The position numbers were made by a program, and so were the translations under genes. A stretch of 64,000 nucleotides of DNA from Endomychus coccineus (Eukaryota > Arthropoda > Insecta > Coleoptera > Endomychidae), in NCBI GenBank assembly GCA_958510875.1, contig OY294067.1, forward strand, positions 263,660,180 to 263,724,179, read 5' to 3'. Of the stretch, positions 43,380 to 55,244 are shown one piece after another. The notes under the pieces were generated by a model, which did not search any database, was not told where the DNA came from, and saw only the letters and a list, made by a program, of their open reading frames with translations. How positions within the stretch are numbered: position 1 is the first letter of the stretch; each line of letters opens with the position of its first letter.

Positions 43380-45175
43380 GATCCAGGTACGAATTATATA
43401 TGAATCATCGGGAAATAGGTCACATTAACACATATGCTTATTATTCTCGTGTTTACGTACGTTTCGGTCTTACGACCATCTTCTTCAGAAGACATATCAA
43501 TGTCTGAAACGAGATTTCTTGGAACTAATTAAATCAGCAAAAAGCGTCCTTATTCGCCAAAACGAACACGAACACGAGTAATCGAAATTGTAACAAATTA
43601 ATGTTTTAAGTATATGTATATGCATCAAAACTTCACTGCAATTTTCTTATAATATACGAAGTCATTTCAAGCAATGTTTGTATACCACTGAAGCCAAAAA
43701 ATAATACGCTCAAGTATCCACTTTCGAACCAGAATTAATTAATTCATGTCATTTTGTACTAATAATTTAGGGTAGAATTTAATTTTTTATGAGTTGTTTG
43801 ATCATTTAATAGATTTCCTATTTTTGGTTTTTGTAGTGAGTGTTCCTAATGATAAAATTCAGTACGCGATTAATGAATTTAACAATGTCCACTGTAAACT
43901 TCAATTTACTTGTGAAATAGAAGTGTACAAAAACATTAACGTCCTAGATATGAACATATCATGCATGAGCATGATGCAGATGGGAAAACGAGAACTTCGT
44001 AGTTTACTAAAGAAGTTTGGTCTCAACGTTATCTTCACTTCAATTCAGTTGCACCAACAACTTATGAAAAAAGTGTTATAAACAACCTTACAGATCGCGC
44101 TGCTAAATGGTCCCACCCAGAGGACCGTCCCAAAAGTTTTTTTTAATCGTTCGTAATACACTGAATGAATGGCTACTCGAAAACCTTTTTCAATCCCAAC
44201 ATTAAACAAAGAATAAACAAACTCTATAACGAAACGTCATACGTAAATAACATAAACAATAATACAGATTATGTTATTACATTACCATACATTCCGAAGA
44301 CCTCAGATAAAATTTGGAAAGTATGATATAAATGTTGCCCATAAGCCTACTAACTGTGTTGGGAAATAATAATCCCTAAAGAAAAACAAACCCATACAGT
44401 ATACAAATTAAATTGTTTAGATTGCGATGGGACTTATACAAGAATCTCTAAACAATATTCACAGAAAGAATGTATGGCCATAAGTATAGTACAAGAAACG
44501 AAAACTTAAAAAACTCCATCGCCCTTGCTAAACACTGTTTTGATTATAACCATCAATTCCATTACCAAAATGTTAATATTTCAATTAAGGAAACCAATTA
44601 TTATAAAAGATCTATTCTGGAGATGATTCGAATGAAACGTATGTAAATCATAGAGCAGACATTCAATCATTTAGTCAGATTCAAAAGTTAATTAATTAAA
44701 ACCCTTGCAAATTCCTACATGCATCTTTATAACGTTAAAAGTATTTTTTAGGTAGAATGCTCACATAGCAATATTTCTAATAAAGTCTGACAACCCTTTC
44801 CATTACCTCATAAATCTTTAACATCTAGTTCGAAATTGGATACTTGAGTGTTATATTTTTTGGTTTCAGTCGTATACAATCATTGCTTGACATGACTTCG
44901 TATATTATAAGAAAATTGCTATGAAGTGGATTCTTGACATATTCATATACTTAAAACATTAATGTGTTACAATTTCGATTACTCGTGTTTCTGTTCTTTT
45001 CGGAGACGTAGGCATTTATAATTGAGATTGGCGCAACAAGGACGCTTTGCGCTGAAACAATTAGTTTTAAGAAATGCCATTTTAGACATTGATACGTCTT
45101 CTGATCTAAAGACGGAACTAAGCATATGTGCTAGTGTGATCTATTTCACGAGAATTTATTCATTTATATATAATT
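43380..45175 (+). mobile_element. Penelope-B element, copy 2, with inverted termini
   Basis: The left end 43377-43700 is in reverse orientation (gattcttgatccagg, atcgggaaataggtcacatt, acgtacgtttcggtctta, cgaacacgaacacgagtaat). The right end about 44880-45175 is in direct orientation (acacgag-type block inverted, acgtcttctgat, aaagacgg, tgatctatttcacgagaat). Decayed coding sequence lies between (43775-44690). The layout is the same as in copy 1 at 12505-13672, so inverted termini are a family feature. The left terminus has a hammerhead core spoiled by three extra bases near 43483; the right one lost stems II and III by deletion. Confidence 0.75.
43775..44690 (+). pseudogene. Penelope-B ORF end (RT tail plus GIY-YIG nuclease)
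   Basis: Frames give VPNDKIQYAINEFNNVHCKL, TCEIEVYKNINVLDMNI (the FLD motif region), a HYHSVAPTTYEKSVINNLTD-like block, NPNIKQRINKLYNETSYVNN, DYVITLPYIPKTSDKIWK, KYDINVAHKPTNCVG, PKEKQTHTVYKLNCLDCDGT (GIY part), SKQYSQK..YGHKYSTRNEN and ETNYYKRSILEMIRMK. Order and motifs are those of Penelope-like elements from the late palm to the end of the nuclease. Single-base losses shift the frame at least four times. It is longer than copy 1, which keeps only the nuclease. Confidence 0.82.
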
Positions 45176-45279
45176 GAATGGAGTTATAAACATCATTCAA
45201 TGAACTTGTTGCGGCTATACCTGGAACCTCTTTTGTTTATTTTATATGTCTCTTATATTCGTTCAGTGGGTGATTTCAT

Positions 45280-45860
45280 TTTATGCAGATCTACGCAAAC
45301 TCCAAAATTTGCCATTAAAATTTACACCAAATCTATATGAGGTTCTCTGAACGTTCAAAAGTGTGTCACAATGCCCATGACAAAGCAAAACGACCACTAC
45401 ATTCACAAGTTGAATGATATTCAATTAAAGTCGGTGACTGTGCATAATGATCTTGGACTGACCATCACGGCAGATCTCTGTAGGACCAACTACATGAATA
45501 AAGTAGCAAAGAAGGCAAAACTCCTGTTTCCTTACTTTCTATGGCATTCCATGAAATTTCCCCTCAAACATTCTATAACCTTTATATCACATATTATACA
45601 CGCCTCATTCTCGAGTTTGGAGTGTCGACTGTGATGTTGTATGTGCTACGTCAGTTAACACATTCAAAAATCTTTGACACAAATTGAAAATATCTACTTG
45701 GAAGTTGGGTTTCCTCCACCAATAATTAGTGATTCTTTGAACCGCCGGAACTTCTTTGTCATCGTGAATTGCATTCTCAGTGGGACATCTGCTTTTCGGC
45801 AGATAGGTTCGCCAAACAATTTTGAAGGTGTGAATTATATCACTTTTGGAGATGATTGAT
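45280..45860 (+). pseudogene. LINE reverse-transcriptase C-terminal remnant (LINE-E, unplaced clade)
   Basis: The plus-strand frame 45371-45634 reads HYIHKLNDIQLKSVTVHNDL, GLTITADLCRTNYMNKVAKK, AKLLFPYFLWHSMKFPLKHS, which follows the usual post-palm pattern of LINEs: a ..LNG..L..V...RDLG stretch, a conserved helix with VKKA and the HAS/RPILEY region reduced to HIIHASFSSLECR. Upstream, 45290-45360 may hold the degenerate DDL block. A second frame to 45859 has LTQIENIYLEVGFPP-like tail. The match is pattern-level only. Confidence 0.5.
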
Positions 45861-46109
45861 CAGTGACTTCACGTCCACCTCGTCCCAACGATGAGCCCAA
45901 TGAGGACGAAACAGGCATATGTTGAATATAGGACGTGCTGTCACTGCCCATCCTGGTGAACCAAAAACTTTGTCCATTGACTTCTAACACGCAACACGAA
46001 ATGTGTTTGTATTTCACTAGGCATTGTATTTTTTTCTCAGAATCACCACTTTATTCATATCTATTCTTTGTAATTGAGCCTAAATAGGTATTTAACGATT
46101 ATTCAGTAT

Positions 46110-46141
46110 ATAATAATAATAATTATAAATAATAATAATAT
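46110..46141 (+). repeat. (AAT)n microsatellite
   Basis: Interrupted aat run. Confidence 0.8.
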
Positions 46142-46415
46142 CATGTTGTTTCATTTGGTGTGGTATTCAGTGGTGTATTGTTTGACAGAGATCGCCATGT
46201 GATATTCGTGTTCTTCAAATCCGTAGCTATGGGTAGTATAGAAATAACTCGGTAATTGGTTATGGTTTATTGTAACACTTATACATCTAGATAACTTGAA
46301 CTACTATAGTAGAGTCAAATAGGTATTTCATTACGAAAATCGTTAGATATGGACCGATTTTGATGAAACAAAGTGCATTCGATTCGGAATGACGTCTAGA
46401 AAAAGCTTACTGGTT

Positions 46416-47776
46416 AGTTTTTTGTTTAAATTTGTTATTATTTTTTTAAACAAACAATTGACCAATTTTCTGGCCAATTATTGGCAAAATTTAGTCGGGA
46501 GTTTTCGGGGTCGCTGATTACGATTCTGAACTCAGATTGGACAAAATCGAACTCCCCAGCTGGTAATTGGCCACTTTAATTGGACAAAGTGACAATTTTT
46601 TTAAATTTCATCAAATATAGCCTCGGGGGTTTTTGGGATCGCTGATTACTATTCTGAAGTCAAATTCTCCAAAATCGAACTCCTCAGCTGGTAATTGGCA
46701 GGTTTAATTGGACAAAATTGATCATTTTTTCTTAATTTCATCAAAACTAACCAGAAATCTTCAGTTAGGGGTTGTGGAGGTTGTTGTTTTATGTTAAATG
46801 TTCAAAAATTTGTTAAAAATGGGTCGTTACTAATTTAAATCAGAAACAAAATCGAATTCTAATTTTTTAATTTTTTAATTCGAGGAACCACGAGCATAAC
46901 GAATTTTCATTCTAACCGAGTAGCAGACTATACTTTCTCCACGATCAAAGATTTTAAATATATATTTTTAAATGGAAATTAACGAAAGATAAAAACGTGA
47001 CAGCAATAATTTTGACACTTACTCAAATTTTGCCACTACGATGACAATCAACTGCGTCAAGGCTACTGTTATTATTGCTAACCAATGTGAGAATATTTTT
47101 CTATCACAAGAGAGAGAATTTGAATACATTTAAATTGCATGAGGGCAGAGGTGTTGCATAATATTTTTTCAATCTCAAGAGAGAGAATTCCAGCATTCTG
47201 TAATCAAATTTGATTTCAGAATTAGCAGATTTTGTGATGATCGTGGAGAAATAATATTTATTCAAAAATTTATTGTTTTATTCATAGGTGTACTCTCTTT
47301 CAATTTCTTAGGATGATAACAGCAATTTTAAGATCAAAATATTAAATGGACGTATATGTCCATAGTATACGTAAAGATGCTGTGTGGAATATGAAAAGAC
47401 TGAGTAGAGAAGATAGAAAAAAATTTTAGATGAGCGGGAATTTATTTCAAATTGAAGAATTAGAATTCGATTTTGTTTCTGATTTAAATTAGTAACGACC
47501 CTCTTTTAACAATTTTTTAAACATTTAACACAAAACAACAACCTCCACAACCCCTAACTGAAGATTTCTGGTTAGTTTTGTTTAAATTGAGAAAAAATGA
47601 TCAATTTTGTCCAATTAAACCTGCCAATTACCAGCTGGGGAGTTCGATTTTGTTCAATCTGAGTTCAGAATCGTAATCAGCGACCCCGAAAACCCCCGAC
47701 TAAATTTTCACAATAATTATCCAGAAAATTGGTCAATTTTTGTTAAAAAAATAATAACAAATTCACACAAAAAACT
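46416..47776. mobile_element. Fold-back element C with subrepeated left arm
   Basis: The left arm 46416-46870 and right arm 47451-47776 are reverse complements at high identity (blocks tttgttattatttttttaa, cggggtcgctgattacgatt, ctgaactcagattg, aatcgaactccccagctggt, ccagaaatcttcagttaggg, ggttgtggaggttgttgttt, ggtcgttactaatttaaatc). The left arm contains the unit with ..cgctgattac.attctga...agctggtaattggc... twice, the right arm once, which explains their length difference of about 130 bp. The 580-bp spacer holds a further 14-bp inverted pair (tttctccacgatca near 46937 and tgatcgtggagaaa near 47238). No coding frame. High arm identity suggests a rather young element. Confidence 0.82.
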
Positions 47777-49815
47777 ATTATTTTGCGTTCGTTTAAGATA
47801 TGCAAAGGATCAAGATGGAGCCTTGTCTTCTTATGAAGAATGATTGTGTGATACTGTTGGTAGAAGGGGGCCAAATAGCAGAGGGGAATTGAAAACATGA
47901 ACTCAATTTTCAGATGCTAAACAATATTCAAGATAACTTCAAGATTTGTCTTGGAAATTTCTCCACCCAATGTATTAGCGACGATTTGTTATATCACATA
48001 CATTGAGATGTTTGCTGAATTCTAGAATACGATATGGAAATAATTTGGAAACTTGCAATTAATCTCCAATATTATCCAAGCAGAGCAATGAAGAGTAGAG
48101 CGTGCCATTAACCTCCGCAGAAATAATTATAGTCCTTGTTTTTCGTAATATATAAACGACACTCATTTCTCACAAGATTAAAACGGCAGATGGCACAGTA
48201 TTTCAGCGTTTATTCGATTATTATTTCCGCTAACGCTCTTTGCCTCTTCTGAAATCAGTGATTCATTTTAGTTTAAGATATCTTGCGAATGTTGTTTGCT
48301 TTCAATGACGTTTCAAAGCTCTTCAAATTGAAGGTTGATATGTATTTCGGTGGAGGAGCCGGGAAATGTCATATCTTCTCAAATGGGATAAAATAATTGC
48401 TTATTTGTATATTCTCTGAAAGTTGTTGACTGATGGAATCATATCTGTCAATGGGTCTCGAATATGATGTCTCGTGATGGAATACGAGCATGAACTATGA
48501 ATTAATTTGAATGTTGACCTAGGAAGTCTCGTAGTTTCACGTGCTGCAGTGCTCAACTCCCAATCTAGAAGACATAATTTTCTAAAACTAGGAATTGTAT
48601 CGAATGATGAAGATACTGAAATTGGCCCAATTTAATTACTCCTACTGAATGATGAAAATGATTCAATTGACTTCTAAAGATCAAGAAAAATAGGAATTCC
48701 CCACATAAGTTTTGTTTTCATCTATAGTTTATAAAGCTTACTTAAATATCAATAGTTTCAAAGCTTCAAATAAACTAAAAAACTTGCGTGTAAGAGTGTG
48801 GGCTGCTTTATGTTGAAATGAAATCTCTATACTCGTCTCAGAGAAATGTAACAACCGCTCCATACTTTTATACTCAGCTACTTAATATTAATAATAGCAC
48901 ATAGGTTATCGAATAGATTATTTTTTGCTTTTTAGTGCATTGCTACTGAAATCGTGTTGTGTTCGTCCAGTTCTTCAAACGACAAAATCGCTAGCTGTTA
49001 TCCGCTGGCTACGCCAGCAGAAACAGCTTACACCCGTAGGAACAAGTAATGGCGCCGGCTTCAACGCCGCGTCTTATATCGAGTTTCAAGATTCAAATTC
49101 ATATTGCAAACGATCAGGAAACTCTACTCTATGTCGTCACATTTGAAGTTTATTTGAATCATAGAATATAACACGTCAAGAAAGAGTAGATGATAGAGAT
49201 AAGTACAATACGAATTACGAACGACAAATTAGTTTTAGTTTCTCAATGTGTGAAATCTAGTGTTTCATTTAGACAACCCGTATTTTAAACGGTCGTAGAT
49301 CTTCAATCGTGGGTAGTGTATTGTGATCTAACGGTAAATTGAACAATACATATTGTTTTGTGCATTAAAACATAAAACAACGATTCTGAATAATTCTGCA
49401 GCTTATGGATGTTCAAAGACAAGGGAAACGAAGACCACAATATGGAATTCCATAGGTAAGTACCCCATCATGATAATTTTACTCATTCTGATTGGAAATT
49501 CTTCCCATAATTGATATTTTCGGATTTCCTGAGAATGTAAACATCATTATGGATTGCTAGGTTTGGAAGCGTAACGTCGTTGCTCAACTGGATATGGCTA
49601 TGACATATTTGTTATGGAGTGGTATGACACGGAATTCATTGTTATCAATGTATGAGCTGTCACTTTATTAGTTGTCTGTCATGTAAATATTATCTGAAGT
49701 CTTCTTGCAAGGTTACCCCTCTGTCACAAGCTCAGTTTCAGCTGTTGTGGGCCATCAATTTATTAGATATCTCTCATGTAAAAGCTACTCGATAATATGA
49801 ACTGTCAAAATCGTC
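47777..49815. other. Intron 1 sequence with a small GC-richer patch at 48930-49150
   Basis: A 73-codon plus-strand frame (48925-49146) lies in a patch with gctggctacgccagcagaaa and ggcgccggcttcaacgccg. I recognise no protein in it. It could be a non-coding exon, a regulatory element or a decayed insertion. The remainder is unremarkable. Confidence 0.35.
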
Positions 49816-49819
49816 ACAC

Positions 49820-51010
49820 TATTGATTACCTTTTACCCCCACAGAGGTCAAATTTGGGAGCTTACCAGGAACTCCTTTATTTGTTATATGGGCTTGAGAT
49901 CTGAATGTTTTTCCAAAAATGTCATGTTCAACTCATATTGTCGTCTATTATCTACAAATGAGTCCATCAAGTCTGAAGCAGTACCTCCAACACCATATTT
50001 TTCAAGTTCTAGCAACAATATTTCGTGATTGACACTATCAAAGACTTCTGATAAGTTAAGGCAATCTATACTTCTATTAATGCCTGAAAATCGTCATAAT
50101 TCCTCTTCCTGAATCCGTTTTGTGCATCAGATAATATGTTTGAAGATTCTACAAAGCCGACAAGCCTACTATGAATATTATATTCGAATACATTGATTAT
50201 ATTTGATGATGCAATCACTCTATAGTTATAGATGTCAAATTTTTCACGTTTTTTCAATCTTTCAGGGAAATTTTCAGGATTGAGCATCAGGTTGACTAAA
50301 TGTACTAATGGACCTGTTATTTCGTTGATAGTATATTTGAGCAGTTTTACATGAATTTCATCTTCACCTGTAGTGTTTGTGATTTTTGAAGAATTTATAA
50401 TATAATATTTTGAACTCTATATGTAGCTGCTGGTCGCCGAAAATTATTTGCTCTATTACTGTATCTACCATCAAATATTGAGATATTTATATTTCAGTCA
50501 TGTTTTGGACATTGGTTTATAAAAATAGTGTTAAATTTGTTCAGTAATTGTAGAGAATCATCATGCTTATTGTTTAAATCTATGAAGATGTTGTTGGTTT
50601 TTTTCTATTTCACTCATATTTTCAGTCACAATATTCCAGATAGCTTCATTTTTATTTTGGGGCTATTTATGTAGGAAATATTTGCCGTATGGGTAAATAG
50701 TTTTTTAAATAAGATGAATATAGTTTGTAGTTTCCGTAAGGGATTTTGCCATGATATTTTTGTAAGAACAATCTTTTTTTAATTGCACTTGGCGTCTTTT
50801 ATTCTCGGTTTAATCCAAGGCTTAGTATATTATTTATTACTCTGTTTCTTGGAAAAATTAGAGTTGACAGTGGGGTTGATACATCTATAAACTCATCAGA
50901 TGCAGCATTTGTATCAATGGACCAGTAAATGTTATTTTGCCAAAGTCCTTGCCAGAAACTTCCTTATTTACTAACACTCATAATAGTTTCGTATTTCATC
51001 AATTTTTTTT
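49820..51010 (-). pseudogene. CR1/jockey-like LINE reverse transcriptase (LINE-D)
   Basis: Read down from about 50830: a linker with KRRQVQLKKDCSYKNIMAKS, TETTNYIHLI..LFTH, then IINSSKITNTTGEDEIHVKL, LKYTINEITGPLVHLVNLML, NPENFPERLKKREKFDIYNY, RVIASSNIINVFEYNIHSRL, VGFVESSNILSDAQNGFRKR, and in another frame DCLNLSEVFDSVNHEILLLE and LEKYGVGGTASDLMDSF. These are the RT blocks up to motif A (FDSVNHE) of a CR1/jockey-type LINE. The copy ends before the DD motif at about 49830. A stop and frameshifts break it. It is distinct in sequence from LINE-A. Confidence 0.8.
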
Positions 51011-52455
51011 TCCTCACTCACTGGTACTAAACTGTAATGATTTGTTCATCCAATAACGAACTATGTAGTATCCTGCTAATTATATGTAACGTATCCTGGA
51101 TACCACTACTTTGCTGATAGTGTTTCCGTATTTCAACTGTATCTATGTACTTTATTTAAGAGACTCTCTTGACTTTGTGAGCATTTTTGTAATAGCATCA
51201 ATAAATTCCTTTATTCTGAAATCGCTCAAGAATGCCTACTTTTTCGGAGCAACTTCGGACCCCAAAATACGCTTATCTAGTATTTCAGTTCATTGCTAAG
51301 CAACGAAATTTCCCGGGCCGAAACCGGTCCTGAAAAATTTTTTCCGAACTAGCAAACAGTGATGGTCCAGGGAACGATTTCATAGGCAATAAGATGGTAA
51401 TCATAAATTTTTATGCATTTATAACAATTTATGATAATGTTGATTGCCATTTCAAAATAATAATATGTGTACTTTGTAGTAAAAATGAATAACATAATGA
51501 TAATACACAATGTACTATTCTTCATTTTACTTTACCTGTACTTGAAGAAGCATACTTGGGGGCAGAGCATGTAGTTTATGCATATGTATTGGGATGTATT
51601 CGTAGTTTTTCGCAAGATCGGCGAATAATCAGGTTGTCCTGATCGTAGGAATTGATATCATAATTATCAACGTTGATTCAGAGATGATCTCTTTTAATCA
51701 CTTATGCGTGGTTACGTTTTTAAGAGAGATTTGCGAAAACTGTGCCCAAATTGGACCACATACTCAATATTATTGTTTTCTAGAAATTATACGCGATAAT
51801 AAATTTGATGTTGTATATAAAATGGAAATTTATCTTACACCATGAATAAGAAACGTGTCTGCCATGTTCCAATTCTGTGGGCTCTATTATTTCCGTAGAT
51901 AAAGTGATGAGACAGGCAGCCAAGGAGGGAATATACTCAGAAATATCATCTCACCCCCTCCCGATCATTATATGATCCTTTGCCAATTAATAGTTTTATT
52001 CGAGATATTTTAAATGTTTTGAACTAGATAGCACTATGTATGATTGATGAATTCATTCTTGACATTTTAATATAATTATTAATCAATAGTTATCCGAATA
52101 TTCAATAGTTATTAAATTGACGCCAATATTATTAGAAAGTTTCCTATGGGAAAATCCAAATTTTTTCAACAAAGCTCCAATATTATGATTAATATTTATA
52201 GATTATCTAATTTATTATGAGCGATTATTAGCCTGTCTGAAGGTAATAATATTCAAACACGCATTGTCCTCATCATCGAGACCTGAATATTATATTCTAG
52301 TTTAAGAATTCAGGATTTCATAACCCAAATAACATAAAAGATGTTTTCCATTTCATTTTGTCATTCTCTTGTAGAGCCTAGAATTCAATACTCATAGAAA
52401 GAGTCTGCAGACGAAAAAGACAGGGGAAAAACTTAAACTACAATATAAATGGAAG
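51011..52455. other. Intron 1 sequence, nothing recognised
   Basis: AT-rich. A 62-codon frame at 51111-51299 has no family match. Confidence 0.4.
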
Positions 52456-52461
52456 AATATG

Positions 52462-52578
52462 TAATAAAATGAAATAAAACAATTTTTTTGCATAATTTCC
52501 ACTAGAGATTTTATTTTTCAATAAACACGACCGGTTTCGACTTTTATATCATCATCATTGTTTTATTCCATTTTATTA
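52462..52578. repeat. Small snapback with hammerhead-like core
   Basis: Arm 52462-52482 (taataaaatgaaataaaaca) pairs with 52558-52578 with one mismatch in 21. The 75-bp inside contains, on the minus strand, auGAUGAU, a loop, gucGAAACcggucgug (52557 to about 52527), which resembles the CUGAUGA/stem II/GAAAC layout of Penelope-linked hammerheads. The first two bases of the CUGAUGA box are changed, so it is probably a relic. Confidence 0.5.
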
Positions 52579-52599
52579 AGATGGATTTCCTAGAATAAA

Positions 52600-52925
52600 T
52601 AGTTCATCACTATTTCTGCGAGGAATATGACGTGACCCAATATATACAGACATGCAAAATATGTCAGTTGAATTGAATCAAGGTGAATCACGAAAAACCA
52701 ATCGTTATTACACCTACACAACAAATGCTATCCGGCATAATTTTGGTTGATAACAAAGGACCATTCCCAAAAATCACTCGAGGTAATAATAACACCGCAA
52801 CAGTTCAGTCCGACCTAAAAAATACTTGATCATAATACCAATACTCAAACAAAAAATCAACCGTAGTTAGAGCTATAGTCAAAATCCTAATTTTCTCCGT
52901 GGGAACGGACAAAGAATTTTCCCAT
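52600..52925 (+). pseudogene. LTR retrotransposon integrase fragment (Gypsy-like)
   Basis: The plus strand reads EEYDVTQYIQTCKICQLN (the end of the HHCC zinc finger, C..C), NHEKPIVITPTQQM, ILVDNKGPFPKITRGNNNTA and a later VGTDKEF block, following the integrase order: zinc finger, P...I..D..GPLP....GN..I, and the DQG.EF region after a deletion. The first catalytic aspartate block is altered and the second is deleted. No LTRs were found nearby. It ends against a LINE-A copy at about 52925. Confidence 0.68.
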
Positions 52926-53770
52926 AGTACATCCTGCCAGTCGTAAAAGGTGACTAACAGGAAACCCATATGTAGTAGATGTTTTCCTTACCGACAGAAG
53001 AAACATCACTACATCGACCTAGGCTTCTGTAAAATGAGCAACTCTCATGTTTTAGTGTTTGGCGCTCCCATCCTCTTACCCACTATCCTGTCCACTACAC
53101 AATCAAAAATCTTATCAATGCAAGGTTTGACATGAAAATACTGATGATGTAGCCTCCTATGGTGGAACTCGTCAGAAAAGAAATATCTCTCCATTTGTTT
53201 TTTCGGGCGAGGGGGTGCAACATCGAGAATATGAACTCTATAACATTCCGAACAATAATGTAAACAAAGAAGTAGAAGTATGTACACAATTAGGAAACTC
53301 TGACCATAAGCTCATCTCCACAAACTATCCTATAATGTCATTCCACGAACCTATCAAGCACCTTCATATACAGTTGAATACATTACATGTCAGCCGAAAA
53401 CTGGGAGGTTTCCTCAGATTTTCCTTTAAGAGTATGTTTTGAACCTGAAGACCCTAGGCAATTTGCCGGAGAGATTTCGGAGATCATATGCTGGGAATGT
53501 AAACTGAATACCACATACCAACAACTCACCATCATCTACTGAACCATAACTGAATAAAATGTGTTCTGGTGTTGTCGATTTAAAACAGTATAGCTTCCTT
53601 GTTGCGAAAACACAAGTCTGGAGACCAGAACAGAATATGTTGGTGCAATTAGGATATCTGTCATTACACAATGGACGCATCAAATGAGGCATATATTAAA
53701 GTTTATCGAATGCCCAAATGGTTCTTGTTTATTTTGAAACATTTGCCGAAGAAATTGGTAGTAATTTCAC
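52925..53770 (+). pseudogene. LINE-A endonuclease end and linker
   Basis: At 53280-53330 the frame gives VEVCTQLGNSDHKLISTNYP, the SDH motif at the end of an apurinic-type endonuclease domain. It continues FLRFSFKSMF (about 53400-53440), then in shifting frames PEDPRQFAGEISEIICWEC, the YHIPTTHHHLL and ALFKTV-type linker, and KLDNRISVITQWTHQMRHILK at about 53640-53700 (the NICNVTIDASNEAYIKVYRMP position). This is the part preceding the RT start. Numerous frameshifts. It is complementary to 32165-32850, which covers the next section. Confidence 0.7.
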
Positions 53771-55240
53771 ATATTCCCTCCTCTAACCAAAGATGATGGC
53801 TACAGCATCACAAGAGAAAGACAAAATTTGAACTGGATTGAAACATTATTGAAATACAACCAGTTTTTATTTTCCTGAGGTGAAACATGTAGAATATAAT
53901 TCAAACAGTGAATCAGAATGATTTTGAAGAGGGTTTCATAGTTGATTTGATAATTCTATTTTGAAGTAATCTAATTGAGTTGTATATAGCAAAATATGTT
54001 TCCTGTACTCATTTCAGAGTCAATTCTACAGAAATTTTAAATAACAGAATGTGAACGTTTATACATAATGATTTATTCCGAAATAATATCCTATATAATC
54101 ATCAAAGATCTACTTTTATTGTAACATTTCCCCATATCAGAAAAAGTTATTAAAGTCAATTGAGAGGTTGTGACTTGAACTCTTATACCTCAAGTATCAA
54201 TTAATAAACCATCAGAAAGGAAATTTCTATTTATCAATCTTTGATTAAAATCCTGAAAGGTCCTCATTCTCGATGTGAGAACATTCCTAAATTGGTCTAG
54301 ATAGTTAATTAAAGAGGAGTTCAAACTAAATTGCGTCTAGTTACCTTCAGTATCTGTATTCAAATGTCAGAGGCACGATGTGGTGTTGACTGTCATTATG
54401 CTTGGTACGTATTGGTATATTCCGTATTACTGTAATATGTATGCAAGACGAACGAACTTTCGCAATAATCGTTCTATTTAATTTGTCTTCAAAGAACCTC
54501 GTCAACTTATATCATACAAATCAATGGAGTTATTGAATTGAGGTTATGTTTGCCTCAAATACCAAGATCTCATGCATGTCTTATGTGTCTTTTTTGAAAA
54601 CTGGGCAAACCCCACGAAAAATGCGCAAACGTCTTGCAATGAGGATAAGCGAGCTTAACCCTCTACAGGATGAGTAATAACAAGGAGTGATTCAGAATGG
54701 TAATTGAAAATCATTTCGGTGGAGTCAACCTTGCTGCAAAACCTGTTACCTTGCGATACTGTATATTCCATTTTCAACCATTTATGTAATGTTGGCATTA
54801 AAGACTTATTGAGAATTTTAAAATGTCACTTTTTGTATTTTTATTACCAGTCCTCCTTTCCGGACCCATTTCTCATCCTCATTACCTGTCCTCATTTCCC
54901 TGATCGCGCAATAGCTGTGGTATACTTGATAAGCTTTTTTGTATCTCACCCTGCTTTTACTCTGTAACAAACATTCTTCAATCTTTTGAATCACTCTTTT
55001 TAGCCCGTTCGAGTATTGCATATGGATTTTCCGCTAACTGATATATTTTAACAAAAAATGGACAAAATCTCGAAACACTGAACACGAACTGTACTGTAGA
55101 CTAATCCACATGAGTTATCAAAATGCTTCCCTAATTTTGACGAATGCTTATATAAAATAGCAGTCATTGAAAATGATTATCTTGATAACAATAATAATAA
55201 CGTTCAAATGTGAGGTTTATTCCATATTTTATTTGTCACA
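53771..55240. other. Intron 1 sequence, nothing recognised
   Basis: Overlapping 54704-54967 (plus) and 54818-55021 (minus) frames have no family resemblance. Confidence 0.4.
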
Positions 55241-55244
55241 ATTG

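Noticed and set aside
48925..49146. 73-codon frame in a GC-richer patch
   Set aside because: No recognisable protein. Noted as an unexplained patch only.
53426..53692. 88-codon minus-strand frame
   Set aside because: Antisense to the plus-strand LINE-A linker, whose endonuclease SDH motif fixes the orientation.
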